64,000 nucleotides of DNA, from the NCBI GenBank assembly GCA_008828725.1, contig MEHQ01000893.1, positions 461,259 through 525,258 of the forward strand, read 5' to 3'. This DNA comes from Saccharina japonica (taxonomy: Eukaryota > Sar > Phaeophyceae > Laminariales > Laminariaceae). Both the position numbers and the translations under genes were made by a program. Numbering within the stretch: the stretch's first letter is position 1; each line of letters opens with the position of its first letter. The notes beneath the pieces are model-generated. The model was not told the origin of the DNA. It did not search any database and worked only from the letters and a program-made list of their open reading frames with translations. Of the stretch, positions 33,701 to 45,064 are shown in pieces.

Positions 33701-33940
33701 CGGGGTTGGAGCTTCGAACGGCATATTGCACTTCAGGAAAAATAGGTCCTGTTGATCAACAAAAGGGGTAGCGGGGTCAGTGTGTTATGAGTTAACCTGC
33801 ACAGAAAAAAACATTGTAGGAGACGCTTCAATGATGGTGTCAACACGGATAGGGGACACCGCACTCCCCACATACCTTGGTGCTGGTGATATGTAGCTGT
33901 GTCTTTCATGCTGTATGGTACTTGATTCTATTGAAATCAT
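30760..33940 (-). CDS. Multi-exon gene of unknown function
   Basis: Exons on the minus strand with GT/AG limits: 33940-33797, 33748-33581, 33104-32841, 32610-32416, 31857-31726, then from 31514 down, with a last part ending at 30760. The first five exons are 144, 168, 264, 195 and 132 bp. All are multiples of three and open in one phase, which is hard to get by chance. The third exon reads FKWEKEHHFSVLLP...LFLKDHNRGF and QEWLYSHPALERLLKF; the fifth has VFVGEPDIANRGKVKSVEF; the sixth has a glycine-rich segment (VVETLGWGANAVKGFLSG). The final part is a strong heptad coiled coil (KIEELQKDKETLTRQLLAAR). I do not recognise the family. The 31100-30970 junction is uncertain, and a possible exon near 32200-32400 is not resolved. 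Small element E lies in the second intron. Confidence 0.5.
33286..33529 (+). mobile_element. Small TIR element, copy E
   Basis: 244 bp, well preserved: GACGCATGCTACGATAGAGG at the left, CTCTACCGTAGCACGCGTC at the right, the GCTCCTCACTTAAGGAGC hairpin inside, flanked by a perfect TGCA duplication. It sits within an intron (33105-33580) of the unknown minus-strand gene, in the opposite orientation to copy D. Confidence 0.9.
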
Positions 33941-34019
33941 AGATTCGTTGTTCACAAAAAAACACAAATTCCGGGCACTATAGGGTCCCCCTCCGTCGTG
34001 AAACCCAGTACAACAATAT

Positions 34020-35770
34020 GTTCGTGATACTAACTCTACTCGTTGTCTTACATCTTACTTGCAGTGCTGCAAGCTATGACACGAATATAGAGACATGCTG
34101 TAGACTAGCAGGCATGCATGTATATATATATATATTTAATTTAAAATTAACGGACAACTGTGAGGAGAAAGAGGACTTCGTCTAACCTCGTGCGGCATCA
34201 AAAATCGGTCCACAATAAAATGGGGCCGGCACAAGAAACAGGAGATTCGATAAATACATGCTGTACCCGTACATAACCTGATGTGCGATTATATATGTAT
34301 GAAAGAGCACAACACACATATAGTACTCGTACGACGATCGTACTGCGCTTGGTTACTCGTATCATACGTACAATCAAAGCGGTCTACGAGTATATACTTA
34401 CTATTAACTATTATTACCTGATACTCGTACAATGGTATGGTATGTATGTACCTATATGGGGTATGACCCTTATGACCCTTAGAAGAGGGTCATACCCCAT
34501 ACATATATGTAGGTATATAATATACTCAATTTTTTTACTATATATATTATAGGTATATACGAATGTATATAATCTGTAATATGTACGAGTACGTGCTGCC
34601 TGTGAGGTTTTTAGCTGGCTGTTTGGCTAGAAATACAGGGTCTTCGTAGATGTGTAAGCAGCAAAACAGGCCTAAGTCTACGCAAAAAGTATCGATTTTC
34701 GATCGGATTATTCCTTTGTGCTCTGTGCAAGTTGTTCTATGGGCCAGGTGGGGTATGACCCATCCTTTGGGGCTCGTGTGCGAAGCAGGCTTGGCTTGTG
34801 CCGAGGGCAAACCTAACACGGGGATGAAATCGGACAAATACAGAGGATGGCGCCGACTTGATTTCTCCTCTCACCGTCAACGGACTTCGCTGATTTCTTC
34901 GCCACGGATAGTGCCTCAGTCATATACTAGGGCAGGGTCGAAGAACGGGGACGCGTAAGGCCTGGCTGCTGCTGCGGCGGCTGTTGCTATCTGGCCGGGT
35001 TTCTTGCCAAGAAGCCGTCCCCTGGACCCCGAAAAAAGCCTGCCTACTCTCTACTGTGAACCCATTTTTTTGTCAACCATCGTTGAAATATGGCCGAGTT
35101 GTCCCCCAATTCGTTTTTTAGAGGGGGTCATATCATACCTCATCGCACATATTAATTCTACAAAACAACATATTGGGTAAGATAGACAACAAAACGTGAC
35201 ATATCGTCATGTTATCTCTAACTCATATCATACCACCATCCACTCAATCGACCAAGCCGCCACTTACTCGTGACCACCCTTGTTCGAAGATACCAGACTA
35301 AAAACGAGAAACTTACGAGCTGGTTCCAGGAAAAAGCGTAACATTCCACCTTCGGGGAATAAAACAATGGATACACTGAAACTCGCAACACAAAGCATAT
35401 CCACGAGACCGCATCAACAAGGCGAACACATCGGTGAAGCTGGTTTTGGCGTCCGAGCTGTAGTTCGTGAGATATGGGAATTGTTCGTATTACTTGGGAA
35501 GGCGTTGTTGTATAGGGATTCGAGCTGCCAACACTAAAATCTATATGATTCTTCTCTCGGCCATAATTCGGCCAATACGTGGAATAATTAGACGCTAGAC
35601 GTGTTGATATGATCGCATCGACAAGGGGAAGACGTCGATGACACTTGTTTTGTTATGCGATCCGTACAAGTGTGTACAAGTGTGTTACAATAAACGCCTG
35701 CTAAAGTACTAGAACAATGTATCGAGCTCTTTGGAAACCCTAGGGGAACTATTTACTTTCACGGAAATCA
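34020..35770. other. AT-rich, gene-free stretch
   Basis: No gene is supported. The 34090-34600 part is strongly AT-rich with (TA)n runs and the hairpin at 34445-34516. The rest has short frames without domains. Confidence 0.5.
34445..34516. repeat. Perfect-core hairpin
   Basis: Inverted repeat with the arm TATGGGGTATGACCCT and its complement AGGGTCATACCCCATA around about 15 bases. Partial pairing extends outward (GTACCTATA against TGTAGGTATA). It has the look of a tiny palindromic element, with no coding capacity. The GGGGTATGACC motif is scattered nearby. Confidence 0.7.
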
Positions 35771-36055
35771 CTTTAGCGCCCGGATCCAAGAAGAGTTGGA
35801 AGACGAAATTTGGCAGGGTTGTTCTTCACGAGCATACGAAAAAACGTATTGATGGCCTTTTTTTATTTTCGTTTTCGTTCGTCGGTAAGTTTGGGTCAAA
35901 GTCGCCGAAAATTATAAAAAAAACGTTAAAATGTACCTCATTCACCAAAAAAACATTTTTTCAAAAAAGGCCATCAATACGTTTTTTCGTATGGTCATGA
36001 AGAACAACCCTGCCAAATTTCGTTTTCCAACTCGTTTTCCTTTAGGGCGCAAAAG
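35771..36055. mobile_element. 285 bp fold-back element
   Basis: Long inverted repeat. The left arm 35771-35862 and right arm 35964-36055 match over most of 90 bp, with the core GGCAGGGTTGTTCTTCA and CATACGAAAAAACGTATTGA on the left and their complements on the right. The spacer of about 100 bp is poly-A/T-rich. No target duplication was identified and no ORF. It is a candidate non-autonomous DNA transposon. Confidence 0.75.
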
Positions 36056-37084
36056 TCTGAAGACGAAATGTTCCTGCTCTTGCTGGAACCAGCTTGTACA
36101 ATTTAACAATACAACACAATTCGGGAACGCCATGGCTCCAAGGAACCTTCAGGTTTGATTTAGGTGCCACCTCGAGCCATATCGAATACAACCTGGGCAT
36201 CACAACAGCAGCTAAAAATAAAAACAGCAGCTCATTCCGCGAAGAAGCACTTTCAACTTCGTAAATAATACCAGGTACTTGATAAAATACAGCATATCAA
36301 CGACAAAGCAACAAGACTTGAACGTATATGAAACAACAAATAAATACTACAGTACGCTCTCCATCGTGATCTCCACCCACAATGTCGTAAGGACGTGAGG
36401 ACATGTGATTACACAAACACTGCACGACCATACATCGACCATACATTTCGACGAAATCCTCGAGCTCCCAGTGTTGTTTTTTTAATTTTTCTAATAGAGA
36501 ACCCCCCCCCGTCCCCCGTCCCCCCGTTCCCCCGTCCCCACCCTCATCTAAAAACTCTAACAACACATTATAGGATGTAGATGCATACGATAACTTTGCC
36601 AAATATCATACTTGTCCTCTATTCGGGTTATATTGTAACAGTGCACATAATCATCATGGGATACCCTTGTTACATTGTCCTGCTGACCCGGGTAGTATCC
36701 AGGGGAGTCATTGAACTATATATATCCTTAACGAGGAATAAACACGTAACACGCGCGAACGGCTTATTCTAAAATCGAGTACGTAGAAACTACCAGGGTA
36801 CCTATTAATAGTGCATCACGAATCCCACACGAACACTACGAATAGCACACATAACAAACATTCTACGCAAGCTCGCAAAGTTGAGTATCTACTATTCAAT
36901 CGGTAGAACTCACAGCTGACGTATTTATAATAACTTAATTTTATATGCGAGCACTCCTCAGTTCCCCAGCGCTTCATCGCTGTGGGAAAATTCAGCATGC
37001 GAGTCTCTAGGCTGCCCCGGAACTGTGCACTAGCAAGGATTTCCAACAGAGCAAGGCGTTCCAATTTCCAACAGAACAATCGGG
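36056..37084. other. Gene-free spacer
   Basis: I see no gene. There is a C-rich run (36508-36545) and several short unrelated frames. Nothing matches the repeats described elsewhere. Confidence 0.4.
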
Positions 37085-37900
37085 GCCACGCCCGAGGCTG
37101 GGGCTTGGGCTAGGTCTTGAACGTAGAGCTGGGGCTTGCGTCGGGGCTGGGGCTGGGACTGACTCTGGGTCTGAGGTGTGCCTGGGGCTTGAACTGAAGC
37201 CGGGAGTGGGACTGAATATGGTGTCGCGTCCTGACTGCCACCAGCCCTGCGCGAGGGTCTATAGTTGTTATGGGCAGGGGCTGAACTGCCGGGAGCATTA
37301 AAGGTTGGGGAGGAGACATCCCAGGACGGGAACGCCTCCTGCACATTCACGAAACTGTCAAGGATATTATTCGAACAACGAACAACCCGAGTGTCAATTC
37401 GATACCATTCACCCACGAAAGAAACGCTAACGCCCAAACATGTGAACACCTGTGTCAAGTGCATCCTGCTAACTTCACATTGACGCAACTGGACGAACGA
37501 ATTCTCACGGGACCAGTATCCTTCGTCTGGTGTAAAACAGTCCCCGAAGAAAGAGAGCGCAACTTGGGAGAGTACTGGAGCTCAAGACAGGAATTATGCT
37601 GGAGGTGGATTGAGGGGATGGGGTGGGCAAGAGGTTGGGGAAAACGGAACGCAGCTCTACTGTATCGTTTCGTGAGACAGGCCCCAGGAATGGGGACGGG
37701 GTTTCAGATAGATCGGAACAGGTAGGGAGAGTCGTGTCATACGAGGGATGAAGGGGAATAGGAGTACCTACTGCCGGAGGGGCTGCAAGGTTGTGCACTT
37801 GGCGCGGACCGGTTGAGCAAGCTAATACCCCCATACCACTGCTTAACTTTTTCCGTGCGTGCCGCTTTTTGTGTGGACCGCGCGGCGATGTCACAATGTG
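37085..37900. repeat. Dispersed repeat family A, copy 2
   Basis: Homologue of 4010-5140, starting with the same GGGGCTGGGGCT-type minisatellite and carrying the same ordered landmarks (ATATGGTGTCGCGTCC; GACATCCCAGGACGGGAACG; CCATTCACCCACGAAAGAAA). In both copies the minus strand reads NVQEAFPSWDVS-like and SRNDTVELR-like peptides in comparable positions, then a proline-rich repeat, suggesting an ancestral minus-strand ORF. Confidence 0.65.
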
Positions 37901-39360
37901 TATGATATCGCGCCTGCCTCCTCTTCCACGCGCGATGCGATGGGAATTTCTGACTGATTTGGTGGACGAATGGCATCGGACACGACCAAACCCTCGGCAC
38001 TTTTGTTTTATTGGTTACGCTCTGGACCAAACCACGTACCATATAGCAGTGGGAGTGGGTCACATCCTGCGTTTCGTTCTCGACGGCGCCCCGGGCATTT
38101 TTCTTTGCTGTCAGTCGATCATTTTTTTCATCGCCATCAGGTACAAATTGAGTGCTACTGTACATACAGTAGTTGTTTTATCAACAAGCATGTTTTTGTT
38201 TTAGTGTATTTTGACTATGTATGTTCCTACATGTTGTAAGAGGTATCAGTGTGAGCTGGATGAACTTATGTTACTACAGGGATTACTCCTAATCTCATGA
38301 AGGGGACAGATCAAAGCACTGAAACTGAACGCTAGCTAAACCTATTGCGCGATATATATATATATTGTTATTGCACGGCCAAGGAAACGGGTTGGCGTGC
38401 TTATATTCCACAAGTGTATGTACACGTACAGTAGTAACCATTTATGAGTTTTGATGTCTGATTTCGAGTATTAGGTTTGTCACAAAAATGTGGAAGATTG
38501 AACGAAGGAAATCTGGGGTTTGTGGAGAGGTGTTGAATCGTTGGCATGATTGAAAGAGGGGATCGGGAAAGGTTTATCGAGTACGTATATCAGCCGCGTG
38601 CAGGGCAGATGCACGCCGGTCCCAGTGACGTAATTCCGGGGAGGCTGTGGCACAAGGCGGACTACTCGCGAGCAAAGATGTCTGTTGACGGTCATGAGTG
38701 AAGTTTGTCAAGCGTCAAGGCTGTCTGTCAAACTATTTTTTCGTGGGTTGAGAAAAAAAATAATGCATGAAGCAGTATTACCTCGAGTATCTCCGAACAG
38801 GCGTCGTGCTTAAATTCCTTGTACGTCTCTGCCCTCTGCTCGTGTTCAAGGCCGTCCCGAGTTCGCGAAGCTTGGTCCATGTTGCATGGTCTACTTACCA
38901 GGTACAAGGGGTGGTCCTGAGGAAAACAAGCATACATATTCCACCCCATACCAGGTACCAGGTAGCAGGTACCAAAGAGCACCAACAACCGTCCTCAAGT
39001 CAAGCACCACCACCACTACCACCACCATCACCACCACCAGCTGAGCACCAGCAGCAGCAGAAACGTGTCGCTGGTGGTGGTGGTGGTGGTGGTGGTTGTG
39101 TTTGCAGGTAAAACCAAATCTCGATCACTCTCCAAGGGATGGCAAGAAATAGACCATTTTGTCGAATGCGGCGCAATACTCGTAATGTGATACCAGGTAC
39201 CATACGACCAGGCTAGACCGTGCCGCGAGACACCATAATAGCTCTTCGACGATACATCACGTTCAGAGCGATGCTCAGGTGACATGCTCACGTGACATGC
39301 TCATGAGCCTGCATCATGCTGTCATCGCACAGTGCACGTACGTACGTACGTGATTTTTAT
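37901..39360. other. Gene-free stretch with trinucleotide hairpin
   Basis: No supported gene. At 39003-39102 a CCACCA-rich run is followed by a (GGT)n run, together forming a long imperfect hairpin. Several overlapping ACCAGGTACC-type motifs lie at 38945-38975. Confidence 0.45.
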
Positions 39361-39369
39361 TCTCAAAAT

Positions 39370-39550
39370 GACACCAACTGTCGAGAGCGCATATTATAGC
39401 GTGGGTAATGAGCACAATTCGACGAAAGTTGACGAGGGAGAAATTGCTGAAATCTTCTCGCCGTAAAAAGCAAGGCAAGCATCGTAGTGGGGGAGGAGGG
39501 AGAAGAGCCTACTTTGTGACCCCGGACCTGAGTTACGGGGGGAAGGAGAG
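39370..39550. repeat. Dispersed repeat family C, copy 1
   Basis: About 180 bp similar to 49318-49530. Shared landmarks are GCACAATTCGACG/GCGCAATTCGATG, GACGAGGGA, AAGGCAAGCA/AAGGCACGCA and TTTGTGACCC. No ORF is shared. Too short to classify. Confidence 0.55.
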
Positions 39551-40819
39551 AGAAAGGAAGGGCGAAGAAAATAAATGGGATGGACAAAAAAAAAAAACTG
39601 TACGATGTACGTACGTACGTAACACAGCCAGCAACCAATAATGCAGCAGAGTAGTATTTGTGCTCGGCGTGTGTTGCGTGTTGATCTGCTTGGTGTTTGC
39701 TGCTGTTCTCGGCGTGTCGCACACACCCCACCTCTGATGCTGATACTCCGCAGAGGCGCATGGTTTGTGCTAGGCTGTCGAGGCGTGCAGAAACTAGCGC
39801 GACGCTGCTGCCGTGCGCCAAGAACGGGCTTTGAGGGTCAAGCGGACGAGGGGGTACCCGGGGTGTGATCTATGAGGGTCACTTATTCACTTGATTATCT
39901 CGACCAGTTTTTTCACGGGAAATCTGTCACGAGTTTTGAATTTCCAAATGACCACTCCAGTCACAGACTGGAGAACCGCTGGTAAAAATTAGACGAAGAT
40001 GGAAGAAGAGAAGAGGCAATCGACTTTACTGGTCGGGACGATATGGGATCTTGCTTTGCACAGCAGAATCCACAAAGCAGACCGCTACATAGTTTTGTTT
40101 TAGTTTTTCGATTTGTAGCGAAAAAACAGAACGAGTCGTATTCGTTTTTTGTTGGACCAGCGGCCAATTGTTTGTTTATCAGAAAATGAAAGATGAGGAG
40201 GAGGAGGAGGAGGAGGAGGTGGGAGGATGGAAGAGATAGAGGGAGGGAGGGAGGGAGGAGAGGGAGGAGGGAGGGAGGGAGGGAGGGAGGGAGGGAGAGA
40301 GGTAGGTAGGGAAGAAGAAAGGTGCGGCTTGGAAAGACTGCTCGTACGCGTATGAAATCCGATTAACTTGAAATTAGGCACTGGCCTCGGTGCTGCTTGG
40401 CAATCGCTCGCCCGCCACTCCGTTTGGGATGCTGGGAGCCAACCCTGACTACTTCACACACAGGGCACCCCATTAGATACGGTTTGGACCATGGCGATCG
40501 CCTCCTCGAGGGCTACCGACCTGTTGCCTGCGGCACGGGTGTAGCAGTTTTGAAAGAAATTTGGCCGTGGGGTACCCCAGACTGATACTCATCGGACAGA
40601 CAGACAGACAGACAAATATATTGAATCCGTTCCAGAGACCACAAGTTACACTTGTGGAATTGATGTGTAGCGCCATTCTTCGAAAATGGAGGGGTCCCAC
40701 TTCGTGCGCGACGCGCTGCGAGAAGTTCGAAGTGCGTTGACTCTCCAGCGTTCAGGATAGCGTACGCAGAGCGTTCGTGTATCATAACAAACGGCGTTGG
40801 ACCTGACTACTGTAATGGC
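39551..40819. other. Gene-free stretch with purine-rich tract
   Basis: No supported gene. A strong polypurine tract at 40193-40300 consists of (GGA)n followed by (GGGA)n. A short CAGA run lies at 40597-40615. Confidence 0.5.
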
Positions 40820-41570
40820 CTGTGGCGTGTCGCAATCCACGGTGTGTGTGGACTGTTTGAAAGCTAATAGAGGATCTCGAGGAAAAAAAACACTTTTTTA
40901 TTTTATTTTTATCCTCCGGCTTAAAAAAAACACTATTCAACCCTTCATACTGAGTACTCCGCTTCTTTTCGGCTTTAGACACTTTCGCGCACAGAACACA
41001 CGATAACATGAGACAAGAACATGATACATGGCGCCGGCCGATGTTATACGCTGTGTGCACAAATAAGCTGCCGACTTCTTCCCGACAAAAAATCTTGAAC
41101 TGGCTGGGGAAGAAAATAACTCGAGTCGAACCTCAGGAAGGAGCTGTTTATGTGAGTATCTCGATTGACATATTTTCTTCAGCTTCAAAGGAACAGTAAT
41201 TCGTCTTCACACGTAAGTAAACAGAAGAGTTCAAACCATTGCCACGAGTCAGCCTTCTTCGAGAACCGGAACATAGGCAAGCATGCTCTTGAGTAGCGCT
41301 TGTGTGTGTGTGGTGCGGACATACGACGCCAGACCGACCCTGAGGAGTGTCAACTCTTGTGATGCAAATATTTAGATTGAGACCTTCCGCGTTGCTGCAG
41401 CTACAATGACGCGAGCTGCGGTAGACGCGCACCTGCATACAAGACATTCTCTGAGGCTCCTACGTAGCTTGAGGATCTTTACACTAATACTAAGTCAAAA
41501 CCTGATGTAGGAGGAAAAAAAACAAGTGATACCCGACAACACTCCCATGGGCCTAGGTAAAAAATGAAAA

Positions 41571-41683
41571 GTGTTGCGACACAAGGATGAAATTCGGGCG
41601 GTTTTGGGTTAAGGAGCCCCGTCATTCCGAAAACGTTTCAGCCAAAATAAGGTATACCTTATACCTTTATCGTAGCACGAGTC
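41571..41683 (+). mobile_element. Small TIR element, half copy J
   Basis: Only the right half of the family survives: GGGTTAAGGAGCCCCGTCAT, CGTTTCAGCCAAAAT and the terminal TATCGTAGCACGAGTC. Before the terminus it carries AAGGTATACCTTATACCT, a short palindromic variant shared only with the half copy at 45841-45918. Confidence 0.7.
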
Positions 41684-42805
41684 CAATACACTACAGGACA
41701 TCTGGCGTTCGGCGGTTTGGAGCCACGGGCAACCCCTTTTCTTGTTGGTTTCTCGGCTCACGGCGTTTAAACAGGGATATCGCTACAGGCGATGGATGCG
41801 GCACACCACACCCCCCCCCCCAGGCGCTCCATAGGAGAGGGCGCAAACAGGAAGGTTAGCACGTGAAGGGAAATAAGGAAAACCACGAACATCGGAACAT
41901 TTATGTGTATGCCTTAATGCATACTATTACATACTCTCATATATCTAGCGTAGCAAGCAAAAGCTGACCCAACCCCCCGTTCTTAGCAGGATGAAGCTCA
42001 CCCTCCGTGCGACTCGCCCAATACCTCACGGCGCTTCGTGCTTGGTGCAAGCATTGTCTGCCTGGTTGGTGGAGACCCAATGCGAGAGTCTATGGTCATA
42101 CGCCTACGGCCGTGCACAACATGAGCACCCCCCACCCCCCTCCCTACTTACCCCTACGCGTATGCATGATGCCGGGCCTAGTTGTTACGGCACCATGTTT
42201 TTACATATTCGGCGTACACATGAGCGGGTCCTTCTTCGTTAAGTAAACACATGCCCTGCAATAGCGCCTGTATATACCAGGTCGAAACTCTCTTGGGCAG
42301 TATTGGATCGTGGCAACTCCTACAAAGCTCTCAGGTGCCAGCTAATGCCGGTCGGACAACACGATCTCACCCGACGACCACGCAAACACGAACAAACAGA
42401 GAAAAAAAAAACACATTCTACAGAAAGATAGGCGTAGATAGACTCCCCGCCAGGATACAGGCGGGATGCAAATCACCTTCCACCTTTTGGCAGAATCAGC
42501 CAAACATTGGTTCCTACTGCCCCCATGCTCTCCTCTGCGTAGCACGGCACCCCTCGCTTTGTCATCCTCACGAGGACGTGGTTGGCGCCACTCCTAGCCT
42601 CCTATAGGTTTTGCGTGGCCGCCGTCGGCTTCCCTCCTATTAGACGCACCAACTTCAACACGGATGGCGCGAGATGCAAAATAAGACTCCGAAAAATAAT
42701 GCTACCCCCTCACCTATTATTAGATTCTCCACCGCTCTGAGACAAATGTAGGTTGGGTGAACGGCCCCCTCCATACTTTATACTGGGAAAACATTGTGGA
42801 AAGTC

Positions 42806-43180
42806 GACGCATGCTACGATAGAGGTGCACCGTGTTTTTTCTGGAGCCCCTTACTTGAAGAGCTCCACACCTCACCCCAAACTGATTTTGGAGGAAAGTA
42901 AAAGTGCTATCGGATTGAAAATCCCATGGCCGAAGCAAACACGGAACCATATTGCAACAAAATAATGACAATAATGACAATAATGACAATAATGACAATA
43001 ATGACAATAATGACAATAATGACAATAATGACAATAATGACAATAATGACAATAATGACAATAATGACAATAATGACAATAATGACAATAATGATCAAAG
43101 TCCGCCGATTTTGGGTTAAGGAGCTCGATCGTTCAGAAATTATTTCAGCCAAAAGTGCTATCTCTATCGTAGCACGCGTC
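42806..43180 (+). mobile_element. Small TIR element, copy F, enlarged by a minisatellite
   Basis: 375 bp copy with GACGCATGCTACGATAGAGG left and CTATCGTAGCACGCGTC right ends, flanked by a perfect AGTC duplication. The extra length is the ATGACAATA array. It is inserted in family B copy 2 at a GTGGAAAGTC/CGCTCC site. Copies 1 (7713) and 3 (54524) hold the uninterrupted equivalents. Confidence 0.92.
42964..43092. repeat. (ATGACAATA)n minisatellite
   Basis: About 14 near-perfect copies of a 9-bp unit inside small element F, at the point where other copies have one AT-rich stretch (for example AAAAATGAAAGTCC in copy E). Open frames reading MTI or IVI repeats are by-products of the period. Confidence 0.9.
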
Positions 43181-43766
43181 AGTCCGCTCCGGGTTACTCA
43201 AAAGCCTTGTGCTGCATCGCTGCAGTACAGGGCCCACCGCGGCGGTTAGCCGTCTGGCCGGCTGTATGGTACACCTACTGACCGCCATTTGATATAAACC
43301 GCTTCTACGGCTGCCCACTTGCAATATTTGTGCCGTTTTCACCCCCACAGTAGGAGCGAAGACAACCTGGGACACTTATACTATGAGCAGCCGTCGCTCG
43401 AATTGAAGCATCATCCCTTTCTCATAGTTCGTTCGGCGCTACTCTGCAAAGAAACATTCTTGACAGCAGTTTAGACATGCTAAAATTCCGGAGCTGTCAA
43501 AGGTGGGAGCTCTCGTTCATCCTGTGGTCAAGACTAGACGTGTGTATACTCATATACCGCAGTATACTTTACGAGGTACCAGGTATATACCAGGTGTATA
43601 CTTACTGAACGCCGTGAAAGGGTTAAGGTCTGTACCCGACGCCTCGCTGATGCATAGCAGCACCCTCCAAAATCACAATAGCCACGCCTGAGGGCACATG
43701 CGCAGTCTTTATATCAGCATTGGCGGTCTATGTTCGTAGCAAGCAAGCAAGGGTTGGAGGGCGGGT

Positions 43767-43813
<47 letters not shown>

Positions 43814-43814
43814 C
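43767..43814. repeat. (GCAG)12 microsatellite
   Basis: A run of about 12 GCAG units at the right end of family B copy 2, expanded relative to copies 1 and 3. A shorter run of the same kind lies at 56565-56590. Confidence 0.9.
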
Positions 43815-44145
43815 ATGAAGCGATGGGGCGACGAAGGGGGCACAATATCAGCGGCACTTCACATTTCCAGCTCATCCTTATAATACATTATATATTCAAC
43901 GGGGTATACTTGTCGGTGGGGATATTCAAAGGATTCCTCATTCCATGATATCGACACTTCGTTATATTCGGACGGTGGTAAAGGGTCGCGGTGGACAAAG
44001 TGTGAACGGCAAACGGCAGCGACAACCCACGGCACATGCACCGATGGTATATAACGGAGGACCGTGGTAACCAAGCTTGGACGGTAAAAACGGAAACTAA
44101 ACTTCGTCAACTCTCTTCGACGATTCCTCGCAACTCTGGATGTGC

Positions 44146-44147
44146 TA

Positions 44148-44183
<36 letters not shown>

Positions 44184-44222
44184 TTACTACTACTACAGTA
44201 CTACTACTACTACTACTACATC
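44146..44222. repeat. (CTA)n microsatellite
   Basis: A CTA run with two interruptions. On the minus strand it is a TAG run, so it cannot be coding there in one frame. It lies between family B copy 2 and small element G. Confidence 0.85.
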
Positions 44223-44269
44223 AGAGGCTTAAGTTGAGTACTCTGTAGTGTCTAGTTTCCGTTGGCGCA

Positions 44270-44501
44270 CAGCTATACGGTAGAGGTCCAAACTCCAAAC
44301 TTGAGGAGCTCCATACCTCACCAAAGGAAATAGCTTGGAGGAAACCCTCTACTTGAGACCTCGCTGATACATTGCGCTACCCGGTGGACAATCCCGCGGG
44401 CTACGACAGTAACTACAAAGCAAAACATTCTGTAACACAAGGAGCCTTGTCATTCAGAAACGACACCAGCCAAAACGTGCTACCTCTACCGTAGCACTCG
44501 A
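44270..44501 (+). mobile_element. Small TIR element, degenerate copy G
   Basis: An eroded copy: ATACGGTAGAGG left end, ACTTGAGGAGCTCCATACCTCACC, then GGAGCC...CAGCCAAAACGTGC and TCTACCGTAGCAC. The outermost bases and target duplication are lost. Confidence 0.6.
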
Positions 44502-44626
44502 TCGTCGTACAAAAAGGTCCAGTTAAAACGCATGAACCCTCCTGCGTTGCCACAAGTCGAGGCTCCCCCGCTAACAACATTATTACTTCGTATATATATA
44601 ATAAACTGATATACGAAGTACGAGTG

Positions 44627-44895
44627 GACGCGTGGCTACAGTATGAGGCACGGTGTAGCACGTTTTGGCAGAAAACTGTTCTTGAAAGACGGTCGGGCTT
44701 CTTACCCCCAAACTCGTAGGTGTTTCATTCTTGTGTTGACATATTTTATGTATGTTCCATTCTATGCTGTTCATCGGATAGCAATTTTGTTTTCCTGCAA
44801 AAATCAGTTTTTTGGGGTGGGGTATAGAGCTCCTCAGGCGACCACGCTCAGAAAATGGCCTGTAGGCAGGTGCACCTCTACCCGTAGCATGCGTC
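44627..44895 (-). mobile_element. Small TIR element, copy H
   Basis: 269 bp copy with GACGCGTGGCTAC left end (interrupted by a small insertion before GTAGCACGTTTTGGC) and ACCCGTAGCATGCGTC right end. Flanks AGTG and AGTC match at three of four bases. Confidence 0.75.
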
Positions 44896-45064
44896 AGTCA
44901 GTGATGCAAACAGGTATGTAAGTAGAAGAGCAATACACGGGGTTAGATTGGTCTGGTGTTTGTTTCGGGGTTTCTACGTCATTATTACTGTAGCTAGCAG
45001 TGCTACTACAGCAGTGGGGGGGGGCTAACCTGTTTTCACTGCGTACCCAGTTTACGGCCATTTG

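Larger units (their letters stand above)
40820..43860. repeat. Dispersed repeat family B, copy 2
   Basis: Second copy of the repeat, beginning with CGCAATCCACGGTGTGTGTG (a short HTH-like reading ACGVSQSTV in one frame). It is interrupted by a partial small element (41571-41683) and a complete one (42806-43180). Its closing part has expanded into a (GCAG)n microsatellite (43767-43814) where copies 1 and 3 have only two or three units. Confidence 0.65.

Noticed and set aside
42907..43249. Frames of MTI and IVI repeats
   Set aside because: Produced by the 9-bp minisatellite inside small element F.
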